Origin: Thorsellia anophelis DSM 18579
GTDB lineage: Bacteria > Pseudomonadota > Gammaproteobacteria > Enterobacterales > Thorselliaceae
Reading direction: 5' to 3'
DNA: 64,000 nt
NCBI RefSeq assembly: GCF_900111395.1
Contig: NZ_FOHV01000004.1
Coordinates: 159,040-223,039, forward strand
Within the stretch, counting starts at the first letter, position 1. Each line of letters begins with the position of its first letter. Under the pieces are notes generated by a model. It made no database searches. It saw only the letters and a program-made list of their open reading frames with translations, and was not told the DNA's origin. The position numbers and the translations under genes are program-made. Positions 21,245-30,933 of this stretch are shown here, piece after piece.

Positions 21245-22384
21245 ATGCAAGCTATACTTGTGCTAGAAGATGGAAGTGTGTTTCACGGCAAGTCGATAGG
21301 GGTAGCCGGGGAAACAGTTGGTGAAGTAGTTTTTAACACATCAATAACCGGTTACCAAGAAATATTAACAGATCCCTCCTACTCACATCAGATCGTCACC
21401 TTAACTTATCCTCATATTGGCAATACTGGCATTAATCCTTTCGATGAAGAATCTAATAAACTGCATTTAAGCGGTCTCGTTATCAGAGAACTCCCAACTA
21501 CCTATAGTGATTACAGAGCGACTGATTCGCTTTCAAATTATCTTAAACAACACAATATTGTGGCTATTGCTGAGATTGATACGCGGCAATTAACAAGATT
21601 ACTAAGGGATAAAGGAGCGCAGAAAGGCTGCATTATTAGTTCAGAAATCATAACAGAACAACAAATAGAAAAAGGATTAGCTAATGCTCGTAATTGGTCA
21701 GGTTTAAATGGATTAGATTTGGCAAAAGAAGTGACATGTAAAGTTCCCTATGAATTCAACCTAGTTGGTGAAGAGCTGGTTAATCATTCTAATACTCCGG
21801 AGCTGAATATTGTTGTCTATGATTTTGGAGTTAAAAAAAACATCTTAACTTTACTAGCTAAACGTGGCTGTAAAATCACAGTTGTACCAGCAAAAACACC
21901 TATCAATACAGTGCTTGCATTAAAACCAGATGGGGTTATGTTGTCTAATGGTCCAGGCGATCCTGCCGCGTGTGATTATGCTGTTTTATCTACTCAAAGT
22001 TTATTGGACAAAAATATTCCTATTTTTGGTATTTGCTTAGGTCATCAAATCCTTGCATTAGCATCTGGTGCTAAGACAGTAAAAATGAAATTTGGTCATC
22101 ATGGTGCAAATCATCCCGTTAAAGATAGAAAAACAGATTTGGTTGCAATTAGTGTACAAAATCATGGTTTTGCCGTTGATGCTGAAACTTTGCCAGCTCA
22201 TCTTGAAATAACCCATCATTCTTTATTTGATGGAAGCATCCAAGGCATCAAGCATTTAGAAAAGCCAGCGTTTGGATTTCAAGGACATCCTGAAGCGAGT
22301 CCAGGACCTAATGAATTAGAGACCTTATTCGATACCTTCATAGAGATGGTATCTGATTTGAAATATCAGTCAATTGAATCATAA
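21245..22384 (+). CDS. carA: carbamoyl-phosphate synthase small (glutaminase) subunit
   Basis: Hydrolyses glutamine and channels ammonia to CarB, making carbamoyl phosphate for arginine and pyrimidine synthesis. 379 residues (E. coli 382). The N-terminal CPSase small-chain domain starts [19 protein letters not shown]. The C-terminal class-I glutaminase has the nucleophile in '[16 protein letters not shown]' (Cys near residue 263) and the His-Glu pair in '[13 protein letters not shown]'. TAGGAG precedes the ATG. Paired ArgR boxes lie upstream and a strong terminator-like hairpin directly downstream, before carB. Confidence 0.98.
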   Translation: MQAILVLEDGSVFHGKSIGVAGETVGEVVFNTSITGYQEILTDPSYSHQIVTLTYPHIGNTGINPFDEESNKLHLSGLVIRELPTTYSDYRATDSLSNYLKQHNIVAIAEIDTRQLTRLLRDKGAQKGCIISSEIITEQQIEKGLANARNWSGLNGLDLAKEVTCKVPYEFNLVGEELVNHSNTPELNIVVYDFGVKKNILTLLAKRGCKITVVPAKTPINTVLALKPDGVMLSNGPGDPAACDYAVLSTQSLLDKNIPIFGICLGHQILALASGAKTVKMKFGHHGANHPVKDRKTDLVAISVQNHGFAVDAETLPAHLEITHHSLFDGSIQGIKHLEKPAFGFQGHPEASPGPNELETLFDTFIEMVSDLKYQSIES

Positions 22385-22415
22385 AAAACCGATAATTTAT
22401 TATCGGTTTTTTTTT
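22384..22415 (+). terminator. terminator-like hairpin between carA and carB
   Basis: Stem aaaccgataa / ttatcggttt with a 4-nt loop, followed by nine T residues, begins at the carA stop codon. It has all marks of an intrinsic terminator, yet it sits inside what is normally a single operon. Confidence 0.85.
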
Positions 22416-22514
22416 GAGCTAAGTTTGCAATCAAATTTTTTTGACGGCTGACTCTGCAAATAAAAGAAATTCAAATGTTGGCAAAAACAATTGTATATGA
22501 ACCAGGAGTGAAAG

Positions 22515-25500
22515 ATGGCAAAACGTAATGATATTCAAACAATCTTAATATTAGGAGCAGGTCCAATTGTAATAGGGCAAGCATGTGAATTTGATTACTC
22601 AGGCACACAAGCCTGTAAAGCACTTAAAGAAGAAGGGTATCGTGTCATCCTTGTTAATTCTAATCCAGCTACAATTATGACCGATCCTAATTTAGCTGAT
22701 GCTACATATATCGAACCTATAGAGTGGGAAGTAGTTAGAAAAATTATAGAAAAAGAGCGACCTGATGCAATTTTGCCGACAATGGGAGGCCAAACAGCAC
22801 TAAATTGTGCGTTAGAACTTGAAAAACAGGGTGTGCTTGCACATTTTAACGTGGAAATGATAGGCGCAAATGCTGATGCGATAGATAAAGCAGAAAACAG
22901 GCAAAGATTTGATATTGCTATGAAAAAGATAGGGCTGCAAACAGCACGTTCAGGAATTGCCAATAACATGGAAGAAGCATTTGCTATTGCATCAGAATTA
23001 GGTTTTCCCTGTGTGATTAGACCTTCTTTTACGATGGGAGGTACGGGGGGAGGAATTGCTTATGATTTAGAAACCTTTGAAGCAATTTGTCTTTCAGGTT
23101 TAGATTTATCTCCTACCCACTCATTGCTTATCGATGAATCATTGATTGGCTGGAAAGAGTATGAAATGGAAGTTGTACGTGATAAACGAGATAACTGTAT
23201 TATTATTTGTTCAATTGAAAACTTTGATCCGATGGGAATTCATACCGGAGATTCGATAACAGTTGCACCTGCACAAACATTAACAGATAGAGATTTTCAA
23301 AAAATGCGTAATGCATCTTTTGCTATATTACGTGAAATTGGTGTGGAAACAGGTGGGTCAAATGTACAATTTGCGATTAATCCTAAAGATGGACGTATGA
23401 TCGTTATTGAAATGAACCCAAGAGTATCAAGGTCCTCAGCTCTAGCTTCAAAAGCAACCGGTTTTCCTATCGCTAAAATTGCAGCTAAACTTGCTGTAGG
23501 CTATACATTAGATGAATTAGACAATGATATTACAGGAGGGAAAACTCCAGCCTCATTCGAGCCTACTATTGATTATGTTGTGACTAAAATCCCTCGCTTT
23601 AATTTTGAAAAATTTGAGCTTGCAAATGACAGATTAACAACTCAAATGAAATCAGTTGGTGAATCAATGGCATTGGGGCAAAATTTTAAATCTTCATTAC
23701 AAAAGGCGTTAAGAAGTCTAGAAACAGGTGTTAGTGGCCTTGACGGTATTTTGACGTGTGAACAGACTTTAGATGTTGAGAACATTAAATCAGAACTACA
23801 AGCTGCAGGCCCTAATCGTATATTTTATCTAGCAGAGGCCATACGTTTAGGAATGAGTTTGGATGCCATACATAAATTAACTCATATAGATCGTTGGTTT
23901 TTAACTGAAGTAGCAGAAATTGTCGCAATGGAAGCACTTATTAAAAGTAGGCCTTTAAGTCAGTATGATGCTTTGTTAATGAAACAACTTAAGCGCGCTG
24001 GTTTTGCTGATTCGTATATTGCTAAGCTGTTAAAAGTAGATGAAAATAAAGTAAGAGCCAAAAGGCTAGAATTAAATGTACAGCCAGTGTTCAAGCGGGT
24101 TGATACCTCAGCAGGAGAATTTCAAACTGATACAGCTTATCTTTATTCAACCTATGAACAAGCATGTGAAGCTTATGTAACTCATAACCCTAAGAAGGTC
24201 ATTATTTTAGGAGGGGGACCTAATCGAATAGGGCAGGGAATTGAATTTGACTATTGCTGCGTTCATGCTGCAATTGCCTTAAGGGAGCAAGGCTATGAGA
24301 CTATTATGATCAATTGCAATCCTGAGACTGTGTCTACCGATTTTGATACTGCTGATAGACTTTATTTTGAGCCAGTTACGTTAGAACATGTACTTGATAT
24401 TGTCGAACTAGAAAAGCCATTAGGCGTCATAGTTCAATATGGAGGACAAACCCCTCTAAAACTCGCTAAGGCATTGAAACAAGCGGGTGTAATCATTTTA
24501 GGGACTCAGCCTGAAGATATTGATGCTGCAGAAGACAGAGCCTTATTTTCAAATATTGTAAAAAAACTTGGATTGCTTCAACCTGCTAATTCTACAGCTC
24601 TAAACCTTAATGAGGCACTAAGTATCGCTCCCAAAATTGGTTACCCATTAGTAGTCAGACCTTCTTTTGTTTTAGGCGGTAGAGCGATGGAAATTGTTCA
24701 TTCAGAGAGTGAACTTAGAGACTATTTTCACCACTCGGTAATCAGTGATAATACATCACCTATTTTATTGGATAAATTTTTAGATGATGCAGTAGAGGTG
24801 GATGTAGATGCAATTTCAGATGGTGACCATGTCTTAATTGGTGGCATTATGCAACATATTGAACAAGCAGGAATTCATTCTGGTGATTCTGCATGTTCAT
24901 TGCCTCCATACAGCATCAGCCAATCTATGCAAAATCAGCTACGAGAACAAACCATTGCATTAGCTAAAGCGCTTAATGTAATTGGACTGATGAATATACA
25001 ATTTGCTATTGCTAATGAGACACTTTACTTAATAGAAGTTAATCCAAGGGCTGCGAGAACTGTGCCATTTGTTTCTAAGGCAACAGGAATAGCACTTGCC
25101 AAGATTGCTGCAAAGGTCATGTTAGGTCAATCACTCTCTTCATTAGGCCATATTAAGGAAGTCATTCCCTCTTATTTTTCGGTTAAAGAAGTAGTTTTTC
25201 CGTTTAATAAATTCTTAGGCGTCGATCCTATTTTAGGCCCAGAAATGCGATCTACAGGTGAGGTAATGGGATTTGGTGATTCATTTAGCCATGCATTTGC
25301 TAAAGCGATGCTTGCCGCAAACCCCCTTGATTCGTTATTTAAGACAAATTTAGATAAACAAAAGCGTGTTTTGATATCCATTAAGGATTCAGATAAAAAA
25401 TATTTAGGTCTTTTAGCAAAACAATTAATTGAACTTGGATTTACTATTGAAGCAACTGCTGGAACAGCAAAGGCGCTTAATGAAATGGGTTTTAATACAA

Positions 25501-25760
25501 CAAGAGTAAATAAGCTTGCCGAAGGTAAAATCCATGTAATTGATAAAATTAGAAACGGGGAGTATATTTATATTATTAATACGAGTTCTGGAAGGGCACA
25601 AGTGGCTGATTCTAGTTTAATTAGACAAAGTGCATTACAGCATCATGTTCATTATGACACAACCATTAATGCAGCATTTGCAACACTTCAGGCACTCAAA
25701 ACGAACCCAAGAGAGCAAGTTAAATCAGTTCAATCGTTGCACCAGAGAGTTCAATTATAA
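22515..25760 (+). CDS. carB: carbamoyl-phosphate synthase large subunit
   Basis: Synthesises carbamoyl phosphate from bicarbonate, ammonia and 2 ATP together with CarA. 1081 residues (E. coli 1073). Two homologous ATP-grasp halves are visible: '[20 protein letters not shown]' near residue 11 and '[20 protein letters not shown]' near residue 562, each with its own ATP-grasp glycine loop (e.g. '[12 protein letters not shown]'). A C-terminal MGS-like allosteric domain (about 940-1081) normally binds UMP and ornithine. It is separated from carA by 130 nt carrying a terminator hairpin; ttgacg at 22441 might be the -35 of an extra promoter, but I see no convincing -10. Confidence 0.98.
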   Translation: MAKRNDIQTILILGAGPIVIGQACEFDYSGTQACKALKEEGYRVILVNSNPATIMTDPNLADATYIEPIEWEVVRKIIEKERPDAILPTMGGQTALNCALELEKQGVLAHFNVEMIGANADAIDKAENRQRFDIAMKKIGLQTARSGIANNMEEAFAIASELGFPCVIRPSFTMGGTGGGIAYDLETFEAICLSGLDLSPTHSLLIDESLIGWKEYEMEVVRDKRDNCIIICSIENFDPMGIHTGDSITVAPAQTLTDRDFQKMRNASFAILREIGVETGGSNVQFAINPKDGRMIVIEMNPRVSRSSALASKATGFPIAKIAAKLAVGYTLDELDNDITGGKTPASFEPTIDYVVTKIPRFNFEKFELANDRLTTQMKSVGESMALGQNFKSSLQKALRSLETGVSGLDGILTCEQTLDVENIKSELQAAGPNRIFYLAEAIRLGMSLDAIHKLTHIDRWFLTEVAEIVAMEALIKSRPLSQYDALLMKQLKRAGFADSYIAKLLKVDENKVRAKRLELNVQPVFKRVDTSAGEFQTDTAYLYSTYEQACEAYVTHNPKKVIILGGGPNRIGQGIEFDYCCVHAAIALREQGYETIMINCNPETVSTDFDTADRLYFEPVTLEHVLDIVELEKPLGVIVQYGGQTPLKLAKALKQAGVIILGTQPEDIDAAEDRALFSNIVKKLGLLQPANSTALNLNEALSIAPKIGYPLVVRPSFVLGGRAMEIVHSESELRDYFHHSVISDNTSPILLDKFLDDAVEVDVDAISDGDHVLIGGIMQHIEQAGIHSGDSACSLPPYSISQSMQNQLREQTIALAKALNVIGLMNIQFAIANETLYLIEVNPRAARTVPFVSKATGIALAKIAAKVMLGQSLSSLGHIKEVIPSYFSVKEVVFPFNKFLGVDPILGPEMRSTGEVMGFGDSFSHAFAKAMLAANPLDSLFKTNLDKQKRVLISIKDSDKKYLGLLAKQLIELGFTIEATAGTAKALNEMGFNTTRVNKLAEGKIHVIDKIRNGEYIYIINTSSGRAQVADSSLIRQSALQHHVHYDTTINAAFATLQALKTNPREQVKSVQSLHQRVQL

Positions 25761-26408
25761 AACTTTAAGCGTTAACTGCGTTGTTACTAATAAGAGAGTT
25801 TAGGTTTCAAACCAGCTGAAATGGAGCCTAAGCTCTTCTTGCTGATAAATTTTTATGTTAAAAATGGTGCCTATATTCATTTAACTTGAATTCGCCGGAA
25901 GAAATTATTTTACCAATTTAATTAATGGTTACTGAACAATTACTTGACATAATTGCTTGAAAATTATACTGACTAGGCATTAATTTTTTATCTTAAATAG
26001 GCAACGTCTCCAATTATTACTAATATAACCTTACAAACCTTGAGAGTAAAAGCATACCAAAGTATTGGTAGTTCACTTTAACTTCCTATATCTATCATAA
26101 ATGTCATATTTGGGATTAATTGACAATATGATAGTTCCAATCTCATATATTAGTCTTGAACATTTAATTCAGATGAGTTGCTTTTTTAGCCTCAATTAGC
26201 AGGATTAACTGTATCAGAGCACCGGGTAGCAGTGTGGTTTATTGAATACTAAGTCATTTGTTAAGCTGCTTATTTAGTAAAATTTTTTAAAATAATCAAA
26301 AAAAATTTTAAGTGTGTTAAAATCTAAGGCGGATAAAACCAAGTAGACTCACAAACTACTTGTGAGGTAGTTTTCTGTTTAAATTTACTAAAAGTATTAG
26401 GAGAAATA
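25761..26408. other. intergenic region, carB / secreted protein gene
   Basis: About 650 AT-rich bases. It contains an imperfect stem-loop at 25792-25840 (aagag.gtttagg / cctaagctctt) that may terminate carB, and the interlocked hairpins at 26348-26373. No further ORF of coding character. Confidence 0.5.
26348..26373 (+). promoter_or_regulatory. two mutually exclusive hairpins in the 5' leader of the 26409 gene
   Basis: ctcacaa-actac-ttgtgag (26348-26366) and aaactac-ttgtgag-gtagttt (26353-26373) are both perfect 7-bp stems and share bases, so only one can form at a time. The second is followed by ttctgttt. It lies 36 nt before the ATG and could be a small bistable leader element. Confidence 0.45.
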
Positions 26409-26936
26409 ATGAAATTAACCCAAATTTCAAAACTGATGATTGCCTTAACTCTTTCAAGCTCTTTTTTTGTATTTGCAGAGGAAAAGGTTGTAGAAACTAA
26501 AGCTGCAGAAACAACAGAAACGAATAAAGAAGCAACTAATAAAATCGATCCCTCTATAACGCTAGTAGAAGGCCCATCAGCACATTTAACATTTCATATG
26601 GGGCTTTCTGCAGAAGGTCAAAATTTTATTGGTGGGAGTATTGCTAATCATGGAAAGGTTTCTGTTCATGGTGGGTACATTGTAGTATTACCAATTGATG
26701 AAAAATGTAATCCATTAGAACCTATTACTCAGACTTTTTCTAAAGTCCCATCTGGGGAAATAATCCCTTTTAGAGTACCTATTAATGCAAGTTTAAGTGG
26801 TTATCGCTTAATTGGTTTTAATGCATACGATGATATGGGATTTCCATTACCAGCCGTTGATGATACTTTAGAAATTATTTCAGAAAGAATTCCTGGGGAA
26901 AGGAAGGCTTGTGAAGAAAAAAGAACAGCATCTTGA
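26409..26936 (+). CDS. secreted protein of unknown function
   Basis: 175 residues. A signal peptide of about 23 residues ends 'SSFFVFA' before EEKVVETKAAETT. A charged Glu/Thr/Lys linker (about 24-50) leads to a compact domain ('HLTFHMGLSAEGQNFIGGSIANHG...VHGGYIVVLPID') with two cysteines far apart, in 'DEKCNP' and 'RKACEE'. I do not recognise the family; the domain looks beta-rich, as if built to sit in the periplasm. A TTAGGAG ribosome site precedes the ATG. The gene stands alone, with a structured leader. Confidence 0.75.
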   Translation: MKLTQISKLMIALTLSSSFFVFAEEKVVETKAAETTETNKEATNKIDPSITLVEGPSAHLTFHMGLSAEGQNFIGGSIANHGKVSVHGGYIVVLPIDEKCNPLEPITQTFSKVPSGEIIPFRVPINASLSGYRLIGFNAYDDMGFPLPAVDDTLEIISERIPGERKACEEKRTAS

Positions 26937-27178
26937 TAATAGTTTGCAAGATGAATTGCAATTCTAACCATGATAAAGTCAAATTATCGATACCGGTTGG
27001 CATTTTTTATACCTAACCCGCAGTAGTAATATCTATTGTCTGAGATGTATGTTTGCTTTCAGGCAATAGACTTTTCATTGAAGTTAGCCAAGAGTATTCA
27101 TAAGCTAATCTATATTTTAACATATAGTTTCTGTTGATTATTTTGCCATTTTGAATCAAATATTTTTAGGAGAAATAA

Positions 27179-27649
27179 ATGCAAACTCATGAACTTGATG
27201 AGCTCGATATTAAGCTTCTTAAAGCATTACAAAATGATTCGACTATGACAAACCAATCATTATCGCAAAAATTACATTCCTCTCCTGCAACTTGTTTACG
27301 GCGTATTTCTAGACTAAAATCTTTAGGTTTTATAAAAAAAGAAGTCATGCTCTTAAACCCGAATATGTTTCCGGAAAGTGTTAAAGCGATTGTGGAAATT
27401 ACACTTGAAAAGCAAACAGCTGAAGCTATTTCAAATATTGAAAAAGTACTAATTAAAGAGCAAGCAGTTAAACAATGTTATCGTGTTGCTGCGAATAGTG
27501 ATATCGTGATTGTTATAGATGTTCCTATGATGTCTGATTATCATGATTTTGTACAAAGAGTACTTTCTTCTCATTATCATGTTCGTAATATCAGAGCCCT
27601 TTTTATCACTCATCAAAGTAAATTTGATACTGCAATTCCAATTAAGTAG
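27179..27649 (+). CDS. Lrp/AsnC-family transcriptional regulator
   Basis: 156 residues. An N-terminal helix-turn-helix begins 'LDELDIKLLKALQNDSTMTNQSLSQKLHSSPATCLRRISRLKSLGFI', the family's signature stretch, followed by a RAM (ligand-binding, oligomerising) domain with 'VKQCYRVAANSDIVIVIDVP' and 'VRNIRALFITHQSKFDTAIPI'. Family members respond to amino acids. Nothing adjacent points to its targets, although nearby amino-acid genes are candidates. TAGGAG precedes the ATG. Confidence 0.92.
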   Translation: MQTHELDELDIKLLKALQNDSTMTNQSLSQKLHSSPATCLRRISRLKSLGFIKKEVMLLNPNMFPESVKAIVEITLEKQTAEAISNIEKVLIKEQAVKQCYRVAANSDIVIVIDVPMMSDYHDFVQRVLSSHYHVRNIRALFITHQSKFDTAIPIK

Positions 27650-27662
27650 AGCATAAAAAAAA

Positions 27663-27929
27663 CTATTTATCAAATAAGGAAAACTGTGACGGGTCAATAT
27701 CTGGAAGGCTATTGGGTTGATTATTAATATTTTTCTTTGCTCTAATAAAGCGTATGTATCTTTGTTTTGTAAGACGTAACACTTCTCTTTTTTCTGTATT
27801 TGAATAGGTTAGCCAGTCAAAACGTTCTTGCCGATTTCGAAAGCATCCCATGCAAACGCCACGTTCATCAGTTTGACAAACACGTATGCAGGGACTAGGG
27901 ATTTCGAAAAACTCTAACTGTTCAGTCAT
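27663..27929 (-). CDS. DUF1289 small Cys-rich protein
   Basis: 88 residues. 'SPCIRVCQTDERGVCMGCFRNRQE' carries the four-cysteine C-x3-C-x(n)-C-x2-C pattern of DUF1289 (YdhL-like) proteins, and 'FDWLTYSNTEKREVL' is the usual W-x-x-x-S/T-x-x-E-K/R continuation. The motif suggests metal binding; function is unknown. It is convergent with the Lrp-like gene, with only 13 nt between the two stop codons. Confidence 0.85.
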   Translation of the reverse strand: MTEQLEFFEIPSPCIRVCQTDERGVCMGCFRNRQERFDWLTYSNTEKREVLRLTKQRYIRFIRAKKNINNQPNSLPDIDPSQFSLFDK

Positions 27930-28034
27930 TATTATAATTGTGCATTAAATGGCTTATACAAACCGGATCGATTTTTAGCGTATTTGAAAAATAACTTTTC
28001 ATGTAAGTTAGTTAAAATTTAGTGCGAGAAGCAA

Positions 28035-28532
28035 TTATTCGCACTCATATCCATAGGTATCTTTATAATATGCAACTTCATCTTCAGCCATGACTTTAAA
28101 TAAAACGCACATAGTAAAATTTCCTTCCATTTTATTTTCCGTTGCATAACTCCAGTCAGATAGGTCATTTAATGTAAAATCATACCTATCGCCATATTTC
28201 ACATTAGTAATATAAACAGGTTGGTTGGCAATTGTTCCTGTCATTTTATCATTTTCACGGGTAATATCAGACAACCAAATATGTTCACTTTCTCCATTTG
28301 AAGGATCTTTGATTAAAACTTTCATCGCAAATGAACTTAACTCAGCCCCTTTTTCTTGCTGAGCAATAAAAAAGTTTTCATAGGTTCTTCTTGCTTCAGC
28401 GATAGCTTTTTCCATTTCTGGGTCATTTTCCTCAATGTAAATGAGGTCATCTTCTGCAAATGCTGATGGTGAAATAAAAGTGAATGCTAATAAAAATGCT
28501 AAAAAAACACTTCTGAAATTATGTGGTGACAT
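28035..28532 (-). CDS. exported DUF2314 (YegJ-like) protein
   Basis: 165 residues from the preferred ATG at 28532, which has an AAGGAATT ribosome site; a start 10 codons upstream is less likely. A signal peptide ends 'ISPSAFA' before EDDLIYIEEND. The DUF2314 core reads 'FAMKVLIKDPSNGESEHIWLSDITRE...GTIANQPVYITNVKYGD...DLSDWSYA'. Function unknown; probably periplasmic. No operon partner. Confidence 0.8.
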   Translation of the reverse strand: MSPHNFRSVFLAFLLAFTFISPSAFAEDDLIYIEENDPEMEKAIAEARRTYENFFIAQQEKGAELSSFAMKVLIKDPSNGESEHIWLSDITRENDKMTGTIANQPVYITNVKYGDRYDFTLNDLSDWSYATENKMEGNFTMCVLFKVMAEDEVAYYKDTYGYECE

Positions 28533-28967
28533 AATGAATTCCTTATAAAAAGATTTATACATAGGAGAGTATTAATACACATATTAAATTACTGTATAAA
28601 ATCTTGTAATAGTTATGGAGTGTATTATCGAGTTCAAAAATAAGATACTTATTGTGAATAAGTTTTTTTGTAATTATCAAAAGGTCTAATTCAGACTCAT
28701 ATCAATAAAGAATACCAAATTTGTTACCAATAGGTAAAAGTATTACAAACTAAATTAATTATACTGCTAGTTTCAATTTCGTACAATCTTAATTATTCTT
28801 GGAAAGTTAAGGGAAATCTAGAAAGATAACTTTCTGATGATCAAATCAAGTAGTACGACACTTTCAATTTCAATTATGTTATTATCAATTATTGTTTATT
28901 ATACTTTTTGAGACTCAATGAGTATAAGTAATTTTTACGAGTAAAATCTACCTTTGAGGAATCGACT
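28533..28967. other. intergenic region upstream of gloA
   Basis: About 430 very AT-rich bases between divergent genes. I see no ORF of coding character, RNA gene or clear regulatory site. Confidence 0.4.
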
Positions 28968-29378
28968 ATGCGTCTTTTACATACCATGATTAGAGTTGGT
29001 GATTTGCAAAAATCAATTGAATTTTATACAAATGTTTTGGGTATGAAATTACTCAGAACAAGTGAAAATACCGAGTATAAATATACACTGGCTTTTGTAG
29101 GGTATGCCGAAGAGTCAGAACAAGCAGTGATAGAACTTACCTATAATTGGGGCGTCAGCAGCTATGATTTAGGTACTGCTTATGGACATATTGCACTTGG
29201 TGTTGAAAATGTTGCCGATACGTGTGAACAAATTAGAAGTGCAGGCGGTAAAATTACCAGGGAAGCAGGACCAGTTAAAGGTGGTTCAACTATTATTGCT
29301 TTTGTTGAAGATCCAGACGGATACAAAATTGAGTTAATTCAGTCAGAAAATATTGGACAGGGTCTAGGGAATAGCTAA
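28968..29378 (+). CDS. gloA: glyoxalase I (lactoylglutathione lyase)
   Basis: Converts the methylglyoxal-glutathione hemithioacetal to S-lactoylglutathione. 136 residues (E. coli 135). It starts [30 protein letters not shown]; metal ligands are visible as His5, Glu in 'VIELTYNWG', His in '[10 protein letters not shown]' and Glu in 'DGYKIELIQ'. Its TAA stop overlaps the rnt ATG by one base, so the two are co-translated; gloA-rnt is also the order in E. coli. GAGG precedes the start. Confidence 0.97.
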   Translation: MRLLHTMIRVGDLQKSIEFYTNVLGMKLLRTSENTEYKYTLAFVGYAEESEQAVIELTYNWGVSSYDLGTAYGHIALGVENVADTCEQIRSAGGKITREAGPVKGGSTIIAFVEDPDGYKIELIQSENIGQGLGNS

Positions 29379-30013
29379 TGCAGCATAATGAATATTCTGC
29401 ACTATGTGACAGGTTTAGAGGTTTTTATCCTGTAGTGATAGATGTAGAAACAGCTGGTTTCAATGCTAAAACAGATGCACTTTTAGAAATTGCAGCAATC
29501 ACACTGAAAATGGATGCAGAAGGATGGCTTAGCATAGATAAGACGTATCATTTTCATATCAATCCTTTTGAAGGTGCATTAATACATGCTGATGCGTTAG
29601 CATTTAATGGTATTGATCCTGATAATCCATTGAGGGATGCAGTTGATGAATCCATCGCACTTGAGGCAATATTCAAAGAGATTAGGACAGGTATGAAAAA
29701 TGCTGACTGCAGTCGTGCAGTCATGGTAGCGCATAATGCAAATTTTGATTTTTCATTTGTAATGGCAGCTGCTGATAGAGCAAAGATAAAACGCAATCCA
29801 TTTCATCCTTTTGCGACATTTGATACAGCGGCATTAAGTGCAGTTGCTTATGGGCATACAGTTCTAGCAAAAGCCTGTCAACTTGCTGGTTTGCAGTTTG
29901 ATAATAGTCAAGCTCATTCAGCAATTTATGATACAACCTTGACTGCAATGCTATTTTGCAAGATTGTTAACAAATGGAAAACACTAGGTGGTTGGCCATT
30001 GGTAAATGGCTAA
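29378..30013 (+). CDS. rnt: ribonuclease T
   Basis: DEDD 3'-5' exoribonuclease that trims tRNA CCA ends and other stable RNA 3' ends as a dimer. 211 residues (E. coli 215). Acidic residues are visible in '[11 protein letters not shown]' (ExoI), '[13 protein letters not shown]' (ExoII), and the DEDDh pattern in '[18 protein letters not shown]' (ExoIII). Translationally coupled to gloA. Confidence 0.97.
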   Translation: MQHNEYSALCDRFRGFYPVVIDVETAGFNAKTDALLEIAAITLKMDAEGWLSIDKTYHFHINPFEGALIHADALAFNGIDPDNPLRDAVDESIALEAIFKEIRTGMKNADCSRAVMVAHNANFDFSFVMAAADRAKIKRNPFHPFATFDTAALSAVAYGHTVLAKACQLAGLQFDNSQAHSAIYDTTLTAMLFCKIVNKWKTLGGWPLVNG

Positions 30014-30065
30014 AAATCGGCCACTTAACTGAGTAAATTGTGATTTGCTTCACACTACTGGAAAA

Positions 30066-30088
30066 AAAATACACTTAATGTGTATTTA
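30066..30088 (+). terminator. possible terminator after rnt
   Basis: aaatacac / gtgtattt 8-bp stem with a 5-nt loop, 55 nt past the rnt stop. The U-tract is poor (tatgttt), so it is only a candidate. Confidence 0.35.
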
Positions 30089-30176
30089 TGTTTAAACTGT
30101 AAAGACTTCATTATTCTTTTATTTTTATTTATTGGAATAAATTATTTTTTATAATCACTTTTTTGGGGACTTAAAT

Positions 30177-30482
30177 ATGAAAAGAATCCTTTTAGTTTGT
30201 GCAGCTGGAATGTCAACGAGCTTACTTGTAAATAAAATGAAAGATTATGCGACTAGTGCAGGTAAAGAAGTTCATATTGAAGCATTACCTGTTTCAGAAG
30301 CAAACACAGTCATAGATCAGGCTGATATTGTTATGATAGGGCCACAAGTAAGATATCAATTACCTCAAGTTGAAGCAATGGCAAAAGGTAGAATTCCTGT
30401 TGTTGTGATAGATATGAAAGATTATGGCATGGTTAATGGACAAGCTGTGCTAACTAAAGCACTTGAGCTGATTGGTGAATAG
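30177..30482 (+). CDS. orphan PTS EIIB subunit, lactose/cellobiose (ChbB) type
   Basis: 101 residues, a single EIIB domain. The phosphorylated cysteine is in 'KRILLVCAAGMSTSLLVNKM' (Cys8) with the P-loop-like GMSTS. It continues 'ADIVMIGPQVRYQLPQVEAMA', typical of ChbB/LicB. Normally it passes phosphate from EIIA to the sugar bound by EIIC. Neither EIIA nor EIIC lies within the window on either side, so it must act with subunits encoded elsewhere or have a regulatory role. TTGGGGACT precedes the ATG. Confidence 0.9.
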   Translation: MKRILLVCAAGMSTSLLVNKMKDYATSAGKEVHIEALPVSEANTVIDQADIVMIGPQVRYQLPQVEAMAKGRIPVVVIDMKDYGMVNGQAVLTKALELIGE

Positions 30483-30933
30483 ATAATTCCTTTCTAAGAC
30501 TTAAATTAATAACTGCTTGCATTAAATAAAATATTTGATGCAAGGCTAGTTATTTAATTAAAATAATTCTAATCCCAAAGCAAATCCTCTTAAAACATTA
30601 CTCAATTCATAGGTATTATTCTTAAATACAGATAAAACCTGATTATTCTAAAGCTACTATTTCGAATCCACGAAACATAAGTTTTGATATTAAAGCATTT
30701 TTAGCAGCTTACCATTGTTAATTTGACAGGGTTACTATACTAGTACCTGAATGATAAAAATTATCCCTATGCATTTTCCTTAGTTTTACGAATTTTTTCC
30801 GATTTTAACATTTTTTAAATAATGGTATACTGTATATATTAACAGGGTATTCAGACAAAAGAAGGCTAATGACTTTCATTCGTTTTGTGGATACTGGTCG
30901 AATTTAAAACTATTATTTCATCATGTTGGTAAA
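30483..30933. other. intergenic region upstream of uvrD
   Basis: 450 AT-rich bases. The only clear site is the LexA box at 30830-30845, overlapping a -10-like tatact at 30826. No other gene seen. Confidence 0.5.
30830..30845 (+). promoter_or_regulatory. LexA (SOS) box of uvrD
   Basis: ctgtatatattaacag matches CTGT-N8-ACAG exactly with the AT-rich centre typical of strong boxes. It lies about 90 nt before uvrD and overlaps a tatact -10. E. coli uvrD is also SOS-controlled by a very similar box. Confidence 0.88.
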
